Assembly: GCA_032622095.1 (NCBI GenBank)
Contig: CP136062.1
Location: 224,270,578-224,334,577 of the forward strand
Length of the DNA: 64,000 nucleotides
Reading direction: 5' to 3'
Origin: Siphonodentalium dalli
Lineage: Eukaryota > Mollusca > Scaphopoda > Gadilida > Siphonodentaliidae
Made by a program: the position numbers and the translations under genes. Positions 20,793 to 32,970 of this stretch are shown in pieces. The notes under the pieces are model-generated. The model saw nothing but the letters and a program-made list of their open reading frames with translations, was not told where the DNA came from and did not search any database. Within the stretch, counting starts at the first letter, position 1. Each line of letters opens with the position of its first letter.

Positions 20793-23279
20793 TTAGCACA
20801 ACTTTACTTAGTAAAGTTTGAGCTATTGCCATGGCTTGGTATCCGTCATCCATGTGTGTGTGTGTGCGTGACTCGTCAACAATTTCCTTTAGCACGGGCT
20901 ACAGGTCGTACCTTTAGTCGGATCATCATGAAATCATGGATGTTGACATTGACATGTAGATGGGAATGAGTCATTTTGGGGTCATTCGGCAAAAAAACAT
21001 GGCCGCCAGTGGCCATCTTGGATTTCAAAATTCAACCCATTAGCACGGGCTACAGGACGTAGCTTTGGTCGGATCATTATGAAATTTGTCATGGATGTTA
21101 ACAATGACATGTAGATGGGAACGAGTCATTTTGGGGTCGTTCGGCCAAAAACATGGCCACCAGCAGCCATCTTGGATTTTCCTCTTTACATGACTAAATC
21201 CTTTGACACAGGCTACAGGTCGTATCTTTTGATGGATCATCATGAAATTTGTAATGGATGTTGACATCCCAAGAGAAAATGTTGAGTGAAATTTCACTGA
21301 AATTTCAGTGAAATAACAGTAAAAAATTTAGTCAAAATTCAGTGAAATTTCACTAAAATTTCAGTGAAATTTCACTAAAATAACAGTAAAAAATTTAGTC
21401 AAAATTCAGTGAAATTTCACCAAAATAACACTATTAAACAGTAAAATGGTTCCATCATTTCTTGTACTATACTGTTCTGTATCGCATGTCAAATTTTCAA
21501 CCATATATAGAGCTGAGAAAACCAGTTCGATTTTACTGTATGACGTCGATCTTTGTATATGCTGGCCCGCATTGGTCAGTGAGATGGAACAAGGATATAT
21601 GAAATGTAAATATATTTATTATTTATTGACTGTCCAAACATTGAGTAAAGTCTAAAGTTTGATGTTCTCACACACAAAGAATCTATGTGCACAACTGTAC
21701 GTGCTACAGTGATCTTGCAAAGCCTTGCATCACTGAGAATGTAATCTTTTTCTTTACCATCTTTATGACGAATTTTGACCGGCTTTTGAAACCAGGCAAA
21801 TGAAAATTTATTCTTAACTCCAACGTCGTCGTATCGATTGCCTTCTTTCACAATTGAATTCATAACAATCACTTTTAAAACTTCTAATTTCTTTTGAAAG
21901 AGATCGCGAACCGTGAAACTCTTTTGTTCAAAACAAAAGAATGATCGCGGCAAAAAATATCCCGAAGTCCGTCGAGTCAACGAATATCATTGGCTTGATA
22001 TCGAGCGTCGACACCAAAGGAAGCGAATCGAGCCAATGAGAAGCTACGTATTAAACCGGCATGGTGGAACCGGTGTTGCCGAAAAAACAACCGGTGTCGC
22101 TTTGAATGACCGGACAATTTATGTCGGCCACTGAGATCGTCGCGAATAAAAAAAAACATGCCCTTTGAAGTTTTGTATTTGAATAGACACATCGCGGTTT
22201 TTCACATTTCACACTTAATATAACATCACAAACTTTGTTGGCACAGAGTAATTTTCTGTTCACGGTGTCTTTCTTAGAACAGTCAGCTATTACGCTCTGA
22301 ATCAGATGTTTCTTTACCATACTCGTCAGAAAATGGCGAGTATTTGAGTCGTATTTGTCACTTCCAATATCCGCTGACATTCACTCACTATTTTTACCTG
22401 TATTTTACGAAATCCTCTCATGTGAGTAATTGAAAATTGCATCCGCACAAGATATATATAGTCTTTGATTGTGATAATATATGGACACGAACTTACCGAT
22501 AATGGAAAAATGTGGCCCATTGATAAGATTATAATATCCCTTTACTGGAAGCAATTCTCTGTATACTAAATATATACTGCATGCTGTTCACATTTGGGGG
22601 TCCATATTTCCATGTAGACACACTTCTTTAAGATAGAATTGAAAACACAATTTTATACTTTTTTCTTTTGTCCACCAAGACAATAAAACTATATAAATGA
22701 TGTAAAATTAAAAATTTTAAACTGAAAAGTACTTAAAATCTCACTGAAAACTATTTGATAATTTTTTAGTGAAATTTTATATTTAAAACTGAAAAGTACT
22801 CAAAATCTCACTGAAAATTGTTTTATCATTTTTTAGTGAATTAATTTTATATTTAAAACTGAAAATTTAGTACTCAAAATCTCACTGAAAACTATTTTAT
22901 CATTTGAGTGAAATTTTAGTGAAATTAACTGGAAAAGTTAAAGTGAAATTTCACCGAATTTTCAGTGAAATTTCACCGAAATTTCAGTGAAATTCACTGA
23001 AATGGTGAAATAACACCAAAATTTGGCAATTTCACTGAATTTCACTGAAATTTCACTGAAATTTTGGTCTCATTTTCTCTTGGGATTGACCTGTAAATGG
23101 GAACGAGTCTTTTTGGGTGTCATTCAGCAAAAAAACATGGCTGCCAGTGGCCATCTTGGATTTAACTTTTTGCATAACTAGGCCTTTCAACTTTCCACAT
23201 TCCTAATCACTCCATTGACTGTAACATATGAAATTATTCCCTTTCCAAGTTGAGCTACAGTGTCATTGACACTTTCATT
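20793..23279 (+). mobile_element. Hairpin-headed element, family A, inner copy (split)
   Basis: Head AGCACAACTTTACTTAG/GTAAAGTTTGAGCT at 20795-20824, a TGTGTG tract, then core monomers. The 3' end at 23246-23279 is CCAAGTTGAGCTACAGTG + GTCATTGACACTTTCATT. It is inserted between two T residues of the outer copy and is itself split by the element at 21269-23083. Confidence 0.68.
21269..23083. mobile_element. TCCCAAGAG TIR element with GTGAAATTTCAC arrays (1.8 kb)
   Basis: Ends TCCCAAGAGAAAATG and CATTTTCTCTTGGGA. Outside it the family-A core rejoins as GTTGACA/TTGACC, so the target duplication is absent or only AT. The outer 150 bp at both ends are arrays of self-complementary GTGAAATTTCACTGAAATTT. 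The middle (21560-22390) is different: it is CpG-richer around 21900-22140 and has - strand open frames 21576-21980 (134 codons) and 22051-22380 (109 codons, several cysteines). They look more protein-like than neighbouring random frames, but I recognise no domain. Captured exons are possible. Confidence 0.6.
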
Positions 23280-23789
23280 TATTTCAAATTTGAACCCATC
23301 AGCCCACCCTGTAGCCCGGAGAAATGTTTTTAAAAATTTACAGGCATGTTTAGGTTCACCTCTAGATGGGAGCTATCAAATTTTAGCGATTTTCAATGAA
23401 ATATTGGATTTTACTCTTTGTATGACTAAAATCTTTGGCACACCCTACAGACCACATACCTTATCTGATCGCCACCAAACTTCATATGGATCTTCATGTT
23501 GTCCTCTAGATGGGAGCCATCAATTATTTCCAAAATTCGTTGAAAAACATGGCTACCAGAAGCCATCATGGATTTCAAATTTGTAATTTATCGGCACACC
23601 TGCAGCTAACATTTAATGGTGAAGTGTTTGAAATGAAAATGATTTCATCTACAAAATACAAGACCTGTACTGTAACTTTTTTACTTTCCTTTATCATTCT
23701 AATCATTGCTCAGCAAAAATTTAACTCCTTCCCAAGTTGAGCTACAGTGTCATTGACACTTTTATTTTTATTGTGTAGTCGGTTTAGAA

Positions 23790-24130
23790 AAAACATGAAT
23801 AGTCTGTATATTTTGGGCGATGCCATGCATGAATAGTCTGTCTCTCGTGGACGATGCCATGAATAATCTGTATATTGTGGGCAATAACATGCATGAATAG
23901 TCTGTATATCGAGGGCGACATCATGAATAGTCTGTACATCGTGGGCGACGCCAGTCTGTATATCATGGGCGACGCCATTGTGTGTTCATTGACACCCAGA
24001 TTAGTAAACAGGAATAGTCTGTAAATCGTGGGCGACACCATCAGTGTGTTCCTTGATACCAATGTTAGAAAACATGAATAGTCTGTATATCGTGGGCGAT
24101 GCCATTGTGTGTTCCTTGACACCCAGGTTA
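23790..24130. repeat. Minisatellite with ATGAATAGTCTGTATATCG units
   Basis: About nine irregular units of roughly 30-60 bp, each with AATAGTCTGTA and GGGCGA(C/T)GCCAT. It makes a repetitive - strand open frame that is not a gene. Confidence 0.75.
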
Positions 24131-24145
24131 GTTTGAGAAACTTAA

Positions 24146-24531
24146 CCCTTTACCCAACAAAACAGCCAAAAACGCCCAAATAAAGCTTCAACAGCCTAAA
24201 ATATCTTCGGTCTGTCTCAATAACACCATACAAATATGGATATCATTGGAACCGGTTCATTGATCACATTGTGATGGTTACAGTTATGCCCTGTGCCAAT
24301 GCATTCTCTTATATATGCGAGTCGACCATAGGTCGCCTCGCATATATAAGAGAATGCATTGGCCTACATTTTTTAACAATTTTTGTAATATTTTTCTACA
24401 TTCTTTGACAATTTTATCATTTTTAATATGTGTTAAGCCAATGCATTCGCTTATATATGTGAGGCGATCTATGGTCGACTCGCATATATAAGAGAATGCA
24501 TTGGCACAGGGCCATTCTGTTGGGTAAAGGG
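24146..24531. mobile_element. TTAA-flanked double-palindrome MITE, copy 3
   Basis: TTAA at 24142-24145 and 24532-24535; CCCTTTACCCAACA / TGTTGGGTAAAGGG. The left half carries the AAGCTTCAACAGCC...GACAGACCGAAG part in inverted order relative to copy 2. The second palindrome has a few changes (ATTCGCTTATATATGTGAGG). Confidence 0.88.
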
Positions 24532-24798
24532 TTAATACACTGACGACAATATAATCACGATGAGGCCAAACAAAAAAAGGTTTTGATTCTCAGACATTGT
24601 CGCATCGAAAAAAAATGGCTATCGTTGGACCATTTTATTCCGATTTTGGATTTTCACCGTAGTTGTAAACCGGTAACACGGAAAATGTCACACGGAAATT
24701 AGTTATGTTTCAAATATCGAAATTACTCATCGCGATCTAGGAGACGTTATCTTCAACTTTTTATCTGCCATCGATATTTATTACTGATTATTTGTTAA

Positions 24799-25190
24799 CC
24801 CTTTACCCAACAGAACGGCCCTGTGCCAATGCATTCTCTTATATATGCGAGTCGACCATAGGTCGCCTCGCATATATAAGAGAATGCATTGGCTTAACAC
24901 ATTAAAAATTATAAAATTGTTAAAGAATGTAAGAAAAAATGGTAAAAAGTGTTAAAAAAAGATTTTTTTTAGGCCAATGCATTCTCTTATATATGCGAGG
25001 CGACCTATGGTCGACTCGCATATATAAGAGAACGCATTGGCACAGGGCATAACTGTAACTATCACAATGTGGTCAAGGAACCGGTTCTAATGATATCCAT
25101 ATTTGTATGGTTATATTGAGACAGACCGAAGATATTTTAGGCTGTTGAAGCTTTATTTGGCCGGTTTTGGCCGGTTTGTTGGGTAAAGGG
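24799..25190. mobile_element. TTAA-flanked double-palindrome MITE, copy 4
   Basis: TTAA at 24795-24798 and 25191-25194. Nearly identical in layout to copy 2 (6021-6411). It sits only 263 bp from copy 3. Confidence 0.88.
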
Positions 25191-25194
25191 TTAA

Positions 25195-25413
25195 CATCCT
25201 GTTATTGTTATAAATATTACTGAAAACTAAGATTCTCACAAACATTTAATATAAAAGAGACTTGTTAGTATAAAGAGGATATCGACACCTGAAAAAAAGT
25301 AAGTTCCCTCCAATACAATACTGGCCCATATCTATCCAGAATTGGAATCAATTACCATCACATTTTGCATATGTTTCATTTATAATCAGTTTGATTATAT
25401 ACATGAAAAGAAC
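25195..25413. other. Short intron segment, no feature seen
   Basis: AT-rich sequence between a TTAA MITE and a GAGGTCC-family element. No exon or repeat recognised. Confidence 0.3.
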
Positions 25414-26040
25414 AAGCCTGAGTTTAGTGTGCTTGTCATTTGCGGAATGAGGTTCCCAGAGGGTGAATTTAGTGACGCTATCCCGCATAGCGGGCTAGCA
25501 TCACCAAATTCACCTTCGAGGGACCTCATTCTGCATGGCCTCATCTGCTATGGGAGACATAGACTCAGATTGAAGTTCATAAATATTGTGATGTACACCC
25601 ATTGGGAACCCTGATTATGCAATGTGTCGTCTGCCAATTTGGGGATACAGAGAAACTAAACTAAAAAAGAAATAGAATCTATATGAAGAAAGTTTCTATA
25701 GAAATTTGATAATAGGCATCATCTTCTGGGAAGTATCCATAACATCAAATTAACATTGTTTTTGTTATTCTTCCTTTCTATTCAGCTTCTATATCCCCTA
25801 ATTTGCAGAAGTTATAAAGGCATAATTGAGGTGACTGTTGGGTGAACATCATCAACTTCAATTGGGGAACTTCAATCTGATCCTAGGTCTTCCATAGCAG
25901 TTGAGGCCTGAGCAAAATGAGGTTCCCCGAGGGTGGATTTGCTGACGCTAGTCCATCTAACTAGATAGCGTCAATAAATTCACTAAATTACCCTCTGGGG
26001 ACCTCATTCTGCAAATGACAGACACACTATTTCAAGGCTT
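25414..26040. mobile_element. Double-hairpin element (GAGGTCC family), copy 2
   Basis: Ends AAGCCTGAGTTTAGTGTG and CACACTATTTCAAGGCTT. Hairpins at about 25436-25536 and 25917-26015 have the GAATGAGGTTCCCAGAGGG arm; each lies 20-30 bp inside an end and the two are inverted relative to one another. The longest intact copy in the window (627 bp). Non-coding. Confidence 0.7.
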
Positions 26041-26045
26041 GCAGG

Positions 26046-26444
26046 TACAGTAATGCTCTAAATAATCGACTCCTTAACCACAGCGGAATTATCTTATATT
26101 ATATGAGCTTGTCCAAGGTTTGGTGAAAGGATATTCACTTTATGTTTTTGAGTTCCAGGATATTACCAGCTTATCTCAGGTTCTGTCATCGGAGTGCTCC
26201 CAAAATACAAGATTCAAATAAACCTGGATTTTTTTCTCTGTTGAAACCAGAGATTAGCCTAAGATACAGTAATGTCCTAAATAATCGACTCCTTAACCAC
26301 AGCATGGTTTGTTGCCATTCAGCAGAAAGCTCTCACTGAGACTTTATTCATGAATGGCAACAAGCCATATTTCCAACTAAATCCTGAAAAAGTACTCATA
26401 ATTTTGCTGTGGTTAAGGAGTAGATTATTTAGGGCATTACTGCA
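26046..26444. mobile_element. Fold-back mariner-type MITE pieces
   Basis: A left-end fragment TACAGTAATGCTC at 26046-26093 and a nearly full copy at 26265-26444 (TACAGTAATGTCC...GGGCATTACTGCA). A 50-bp deletion derivative with both tips lies at 26865-26914. Confidence 0.65.
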
Positions 26445-26608
26445 TCCTAAGATATCATAAGATGTCCAATGTTTACCTAAAAACCTGGAATATCATTCTG
26501 CAAGGGAGAGACACCGTTCAAATGGTAGGTTATATACATACTCCTTTAATTTGGTCATGTTTATTTTATTTCTGATATCTTGTTATATTTTATTGTTCAT
26601 TTCTACAG

Positions 26609-26789
26609 CAAATCCAACATCTGGTGTTTTTCCACTGAACGCAAAGTTCTACCCACCTGACCTCTGCTATTTCTGGTTGCTACCGACTCCCATGAATTTG
26701 AAGGATGCCATAGATGAATGCAACAAGTATGAAGCATACCCGGTCGTAATAGAGGATGCAACAGTGTTTGACTATATTTACAGCCATCT
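26609..26789 (+). CDS. CTLD gene exon: N-terminal half of CTLD-C
   Basis: Acceptor TTCTACAG ends at 26608; donor GTAAGT starts at 26790. Entry is phase 1 and exit is phase 2, identical to the exon at 13158. The translation has LCYFWLL, then the alpha-1 helix ending in ECNKYEA, then PVVIEDATVFDYIYSHL. The last part corresponds to the G-A-x-L-V-x-I-x-x-x-x-E segment of the family, but the usual glycine is lost. The exon spacing and phases make it the first half of a third CTLD whose second half is 23.2 kb downstream. Confidence 0.83.
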
Positions 26790-26919
26790 GTAAGTTTGTC
26801 ATTAGTTTTTATTTGTATTTTATTACGCATGTGCACCTATTGGTTTATTTTTGAAAAATACAGCTACAGTAATGCCCTGAATAATATTTAGGCATTAATT
26901 TATGGCATTACTGTGTTAA

Positions 26920-27309
26920 CCCTTTACCCAACACCATACAATTATGGATATCATTGGAACCGGTTCATTGACCACATTGTGATGGTTACAGTTATGCCCT
27001 GTGCCAATGCATTCTCTTATATATGCGAGTCGACCATAGGTCGCCTCGCATATATAAGAGAATGCATCGGCCTAAAAAAATTATTTTTTAACACTTTTTA
27101 CCATTTTTTCTTACATTCTTTAACAATTTTATAATTGTTTCTTACATTTTTTAACAATTTTTATAATATTTTTCTACATTCTTTGACAATTTTATCATTT
27201 TTAATATGTGTTAAGCCAATGCATTCTCTTATATATGCGAGGCGACCTATGGTCGACTCGCATATATAAGAGAATGCATTGGCACAGGGCCGTTTTGTTG
27301 GGTAAAGGG
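26920..27309. mobile_element. TTAA-flanked double-palindrome MITE, copy 5
   Basis: TTAA at 26916-26919 and 27310-27313. Ends CCCTTTACCCAACA and TGTTGGGTAAAGGG. It begins 130 bp after the CTLD-C first-half donor. The left part is shortened but both palindromes remain. Confidence 0.87.
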
Positions 27310-27313
27310 TTAA

Positions 27314-28085
27314 AGATACGGATGGCCTTTATGGTTGGTATTGCTGTTAAAATAGTCACATCCATTAAAACCGCCATAAGAATATTAGATTATAGACAAA
27401 CCTTGTTCTTATACCAATCATAAATATTGTGTAAATAGTATGTTGTCATCACATTTGTATGCTGTGTTATAAACAAAAGCCAAATTCTGTTACAGTACAG
27501 TACGTAAAGAGTATGTAATAAGCATAACGCTCAACCACAGGGAGACCAGTCACCAAGTGAACTTCGGTTATAACTGCCACCAAGTTGTTTACAACAAACA
27601 GGTTTAGCACTCGCTAATCCTCGCCACTCAAGATTTTGGTGAATGGGTCACCGTGAATCTATCTCCTACAATAATTGCCACAGTGTTGAGTGTTTTGCTT
27701 ATTGCTCACTCTTTATGTGCTGTATAGAAACAAATGCTTGGCTCACACAAAGTGTGTTTTTTGGATAATATTGTATTTATACTATCATTATAGTATACTT
27801 ATTTATTATATTCTTGTGGAAATTTTCATAATTTGTAAAGTGTTATTTCTAAATTATAACCTACAACCAAGACTATCCAAGCCTTTAAGACAGAACATTT
27901 CGAAACATTCAATCAAAATATTTGTGGCAATACAAATCGATTACATTGACTGTATTTTAAGATGTCAACTGCAACTGAAAATGTTGTCACTAAATTATTA
28001 GGTACAGTCAACATAAATCATAAGTTTGTTCAATTAAACGAAGTGCAATATCGATCTAAAATCAGTATATTACGAGCTACAATAA
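27314..28085. other. Intron sequence before the satellite
   Basis: AT-rich; no exon or repeat recognised. The open frame 27690-28001 has no domain and is probably chance. Confidence 0.35.
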
Positions 28086-31000
28086 TCTGAGGTGCAATAA
28101 ACATAGAACAATACCGATATGTGAACTGAGGTGCAATAAACATAGAACAATACAGATATGTGAACTGAGGTGCAATATACATAGAACAATACAGATATGT
28201 GAACTGAGGTGCAATAAACATAGAACAATACAGATATGTGAACTGAGGTGCAATAAACATAGAACAATACAGATATGTGAACTGAGGTGCAATAAACATA
28301 GAACAATACAGATATGTGAACTGAGGTGCAATAAACATAGAACAATACAGATATGTGAACTGAGGTGCAATAAACATAGAACAATACAGATATGTGAACT
28401 GAGGTGCAATAAACATAGAACAATACAGATATGTGAACTGAGGTGCAATAAACATAGAACAATACAGATATGTGAACTGAGGTGCAATAAACATAGAACA
28501 ATACAGATATGTGAACTGAGGTGCAATAAACATAGAACAATACAGATATGTGAACTGAGGTGCAATAAACATAGAACAATACAGATATGTGAACTGATGT
28601 GCAATAAACATAGAACAATACAGATATGTGAACTGAGGTGCAATAAACAGAACAATACAGATATGGGAACTGAGGTGCAATAAACATAGAACAATACAGA
28701 TATGTGAACTGAGGTGCAATAAACATAGAACAATACAGATATGTGAACTGAGGTGCAATAAACAGAACAATACAGATATGTGAACTGAGGTGCAATAAAC
28801 ATAGAACAATACAGATATGTGAACTGAGGTGCAATAAACATAGAACAATACAGATATGTGAACTGAGGTGCAATACACATAGAACAATACAGATATGTGA
28901 ACTGAGGTACAATAAACATAGAACAATAGAGATATGTGAACTGAGGTGCAATAAACATAGAACAATACAGATATGTGAACTGAGGTGCAATAAACATAGA
29001 ACAATACAGATATGTGAACTGAGGTGCAATAAACATAGAACAATACAGATATGTGAACTGAGGTGCAATAAACATACAACAATACAGATATGTGAACTGA
29101 GGTGCAATAAACATACAACAATACAGATATGTGAACTGAGGTGCAATAAACATACAACAATACAGATATGTGAACTGAGGTGCAATAAACATACAACAAT
29201 ACAGATATGTGAACTGAGGTGCAATAAACATAGAACAATACAGATATGTGAACTGAGGTGCAATAAACATAGAACAATACAGATATGTGAACTGAGGTGC
29301 AATAAACATAGAACAATACAGATATGTGAACTGAGGTGCAATAAACATAGAACAATACAGATATGTGAACTGAGGTGCAATAAACAGAACAATACAGATA
29401 TGGGAACTGAGGTGCAATAAACATAGAACAATACAGATATGTGAACTGAGGTGCAATAAACATAGAACAATACAGATATGTGAACTGAGGTGCAATAAAC
29501 AGAACAATACAGATATGTGAACTGAGGTGCAATAAACATAGAACAATACAGATATGTGAACTGAGGTGCAATAAACATAGAACAATACAGATATGTGAAC
29601 TGAGGTGCAATAAACATAGAACAATACAGATATGTGAACTGAGGTGCAATAAACATAGAACAATACAGATATGTGAACTGAGGTGCAATAAACATAGAAC
29701 AATACAGATATGTGAACTGAGGTGCAATAAACATAGAACAATACAGATATGTGAACTGAGGTGCAATAAACATAGAACAATACAGATATGTGAACTGAGG
29801 TGCAATAAACATAGAACAATACAGATATGTGAACTGAGGTGCAATAAACATAGAACAATACAGATATGTGAACTGAGGTGCAATAAACATAGAACAATAC
29901 AGATATGTGAACTGAGGTGCAATAAACATAGAACAATACAGATATGTGAACTGAGGTGCAATAAACATAGAACTATACAGATATGTGAACTGAGGTGCAA
30001 TAAACATAGAACAATACAGATATGTGAACTGAGGTGCAATAAACATAGAACAATACAGATATGTGAACTGAGGTGCAATACACATAGAACAATACAGATA
30101 TGTGAACTGAGGTGCAATAAACATAGAACAATACAGATATGTGAACTGAGGTGCAATAAACATAGAACAATACAGATATGTGAACTGAGGTGCAATAAAC
30201 ATAGAACAATACAGATATGTGAACTGAGGTGCAATAAACAGAACAATACAGATATGTGAACTGAGGTGCAATAAACATAGAACAATACAGATATGTGAAC
30301 TGAGGTGCAATAAACATAGAACAATACAGATATGTGAACTGAGGTGCAATAAACATAGAACAATACAGATATGTGAACTGAGGTGCAATAAACATAGAAC
30401 AATACAGATATGTGAACTGAGGTGCAATAAACATAGAACAATACAGATATGTGAACTGAGGTGCAATAAACATAGAACAATACAGATATGTGAACTGAGG
30501 TGCAATAAACATAGAACAATACAGATATGTGAACTGAGGTGCAATAAACATAGAACAATACAGATATGTGAACTGAGGTGCAATAAACATAGAACAATAC
30601 AGATATGTGAACTGAGGTGCAATAAACATAGAACAATACAGATATGTGAACTGAGGTGCAATAAACATAGAACAATACAGATATGTGAACTGAGGTGCAA
30701 TAAACATAGAACAATACAGATATGTGAACTGAGGTGCAATAAACATAGAACAATACAGATATGTGAACTGAGGTGCAATAAACATAGAACTATACAGATA
30801 TGTGAACTGAGGTGCAATAAACATAGAACAATACAGATATGTGAACTGAGGTGCAATAAACATAGAACAATACAGATATGTGAACTGAGGTGCAATAAAC
30901 ATAGAACAATACAGATATGTGAACTGAGGTGCAATAAACATAGAACAATACAGATATGTGAACTGAGGTGCAATAAACATAGAACAATACAGATATGTGA

Positions 31001-31703
31001 ACTGAGGTGCAATAAACATAGAACAATACAGATATGTGAACTGAGGTGCAATACACATAGAACAATACAGATATGTGAACTGAGGTGCAATAAACATAGA
31101 ACAATACAGATATGTGAACTGAGGTGCAATAAACATAGAACAATACAGATATGTGAACTGAGGTGCAATAAACATAGAACAATACAGATATGTGAACTGA
31201 GGTGCAATAAACATAGAACAATACAGATATGTGAACTGAGGTGCAATAAACATAGAACAATACAGATATGTGAACTGAGGTGCAATAAACATAGAACAAT
31301 ACAGATATGTAAACTGAGGTGCAATAAACATAGAACAATACAGATATGTGAACTGAGGTGCAATACACATAGAACAATACAGATATGTGAACTGAGGTGC
31401 AATAAACATAGAACAATAGAGATATGTGAACTGAGGTGCAATAAACATAGAACAATACAGATATGTGAACTGAGGTGCAATAAACATAGAACAATACAGA
31501 TATGTGAACTGAGGTGCAATAAACATAGAACAATACAGATATGTGAACTGAGGTGCAATAAACATACAACAATACAGATATGTGAACTGAGGTGCAATAA
31601 ACATAGAACAATACAGATATGTGAACTGAGGTGCAATAAACATAGAACAATACAGATATGTGAACTGAGGTGCAATAAACATAGAACAATACAGATATGT
31701 GAA
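28086..31703. repeat. Satellite array of 39-bp units (about 93 copies)
   Basis: Tandem unit starting CTGAGGTGCAATAAACATAG and ending GATATGTGAA, 39 bp. Most copies are identical. A minority differ by recurrent changes: a 37-bp unit lacking two bases (AAACAGAAC), CATACAAC for CATAGAAC, ACACATAG for AAACATAG, and AATAGAGATATG for AATACAGATATG. The - strand has no stop in any of the three frames of the unit, so very long repetitive open frames (up to 1214 codons, 28070-31714) arise; these are artefacts. It lies in the 23-kb intron of the CTLD gene. Confidence 0.95.
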
Positions 31704-31867
31704 CATGTGAACATTATTGAACTCTAACCTTCAGGTCTTGTTTTACGTCACAACAACCTCATGCGATAATGTTAGCCAGTTCACACACTTGTGTCGTTCT
31801 ATCTATATTATTTTTATTTTTCTGGGTATCCATAAACTGTCTACAGAACCAGTTCATGCCCTCTGGC

Positions 31868-32080
31868 AAGCCTGCAAACAGTGTGTCTGCAATTTGCATA
31901 ATGAGGTCCCCATAGGGTGAATTTAGTGATGCTATCCCGCATAGCGGGGTAGCATAACAAACTCACCCTCTGGGGACCTCATTCTGCTTAGGCCTCATTT
32001 TGTGGGAAGTATCTATAGTCTCAAATTAACATTGTTTTTAGTTACCTTTTCCCTTCCCTTCAGTTTCTATATCCCCATAG
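31868..32080. mobile_element. GAGGTCC-family element, half copy
   Basis: Left end AAGCCTGCAAACAGTGTGTC and one hairpin (about 31895-31990, AATGAGGTCCCCATAGGGTG / CACCCTCTGGGGACCTCATT), followed by part of the internal segment up to CAGTTTCTATATCCCC. The second hairpin is absent. Confidence 0.6.
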
Positions 32081-32263
32081 GTTGTTGATATTGATGTCGC
32101 ATTTTAATAACCGCATTCTAATCTGCTAGCCTCGAGTGTATATAGTGCTGGTTCTCAAAGTCTGTTGCGAGTATGTTCCTATAAGACATCTCTAATTTCA
32201 GTATAAGTATTTTGAAAGAAAATATTATCGCATTATTATGTTGGGAGAAGAAAGATATCTTAA

Positions 32264-32715
32264 CCCTTTACCCAACAGAACGGCCCTGTGCCAATGCATT
32301 CTCTTATATATGCGAGTCGACCATAGGCCGCCTCGCATATATAAGAGAATGCATTGGCTTAACACATATTAAAAATGATAAAATTGTCAAAGAATGTAGA
32401 ATATTATAAAAAATGTTAAAAAATGTAAGAAAAAATTATAAAATTGTTAAAGAATGTAAGAAAAAATGGTAAAAAGTGTTAAAAAAGATTTTTTTAGGCC
32501 AATGCATTCTCTTATATATGCGAGGCGACCTATGGTCGACTCGCATATATAAGAGAATGCATTGGCACAGGGCATAACTGTAACCATCACAATGTGGTCG
32601 ATAAACCGGTTCCAATGATATCCATATTTGTATGGTGTTATTGAGACAGACCGAAGATATTTTTGGCTGTTGAAGCTTTATTTGGGCGTTTTTGGCCGTT
32701 TTGTTGTGTAAAGGG
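32264..32715. mobile_element. TTAA-flanked double-palindrome MITE, copy 6
   Basis: TTAA at 32260-32263 and 32716-32719. The longest copy (452 bp), because the AT-rich linker between the palindromes is partly duplicated. The right TIR has one change (TTGTTGTGTAAAGGG). Confidence 0.87.
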
Positions 32716-32970
32716 TTAAAATAACATTTGACCCAATGGCCTTCCTTTGTGCTATAGATTAATCGCTTAAAATGTTAATTAGGATATCTGCAAGGTTCCT
32801 ATCTCGTCAGTGGGATATATAACATTTTCCTTATTAATTTGTATGAACTCAGCTATATTTCTTTTGAAATCTGCCTGCAGGTTGGATATTATACCATGCA
32901 CTTTAAGTTAGCCCAATATTCTACCTGTGAAATATCAATTGATTAGTTTATGGCCACTCTCTTAAAAAAA

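Larger units (their letters stand above)
20604..23764 (+). mobile_element. Hairpin-headed element, family A, outer copy (split)
   Basis: Head AGCTCAACTTGACGAAG with its complement at 20605-20634, then one core to 20792. It resumes at 23280 and ends at 23730-23764 with CCAAGTTGAGCTACAGTG, the mini-hairpin and TTTTATT. The two parts join within GCCATTTT/TATTTCAAATTTG. It is interrupted by the inner copy 20793-23279. Confidence 0.65.

Noticed and set aside
23784-24122. - strand repetitive open frame
   Set aside because: Product of the minisatellite with AATAGTCTGTA units.
28086-31703. CRISPR-like array of regular repeats
   Set aside because: There are no unique spacers; the units are directly tandem, and the DNA is eukaryotic with spliced exons. 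The same holds for the 44-bp repeats at 32971-34612.
28030-31714. Very long - strand open frames (up to 1214 codons) in three frames
   Set aside because: They are translations of the 39-bp satellite. The unit has no stop on that strand and the frames differ only because of 37-bp units.
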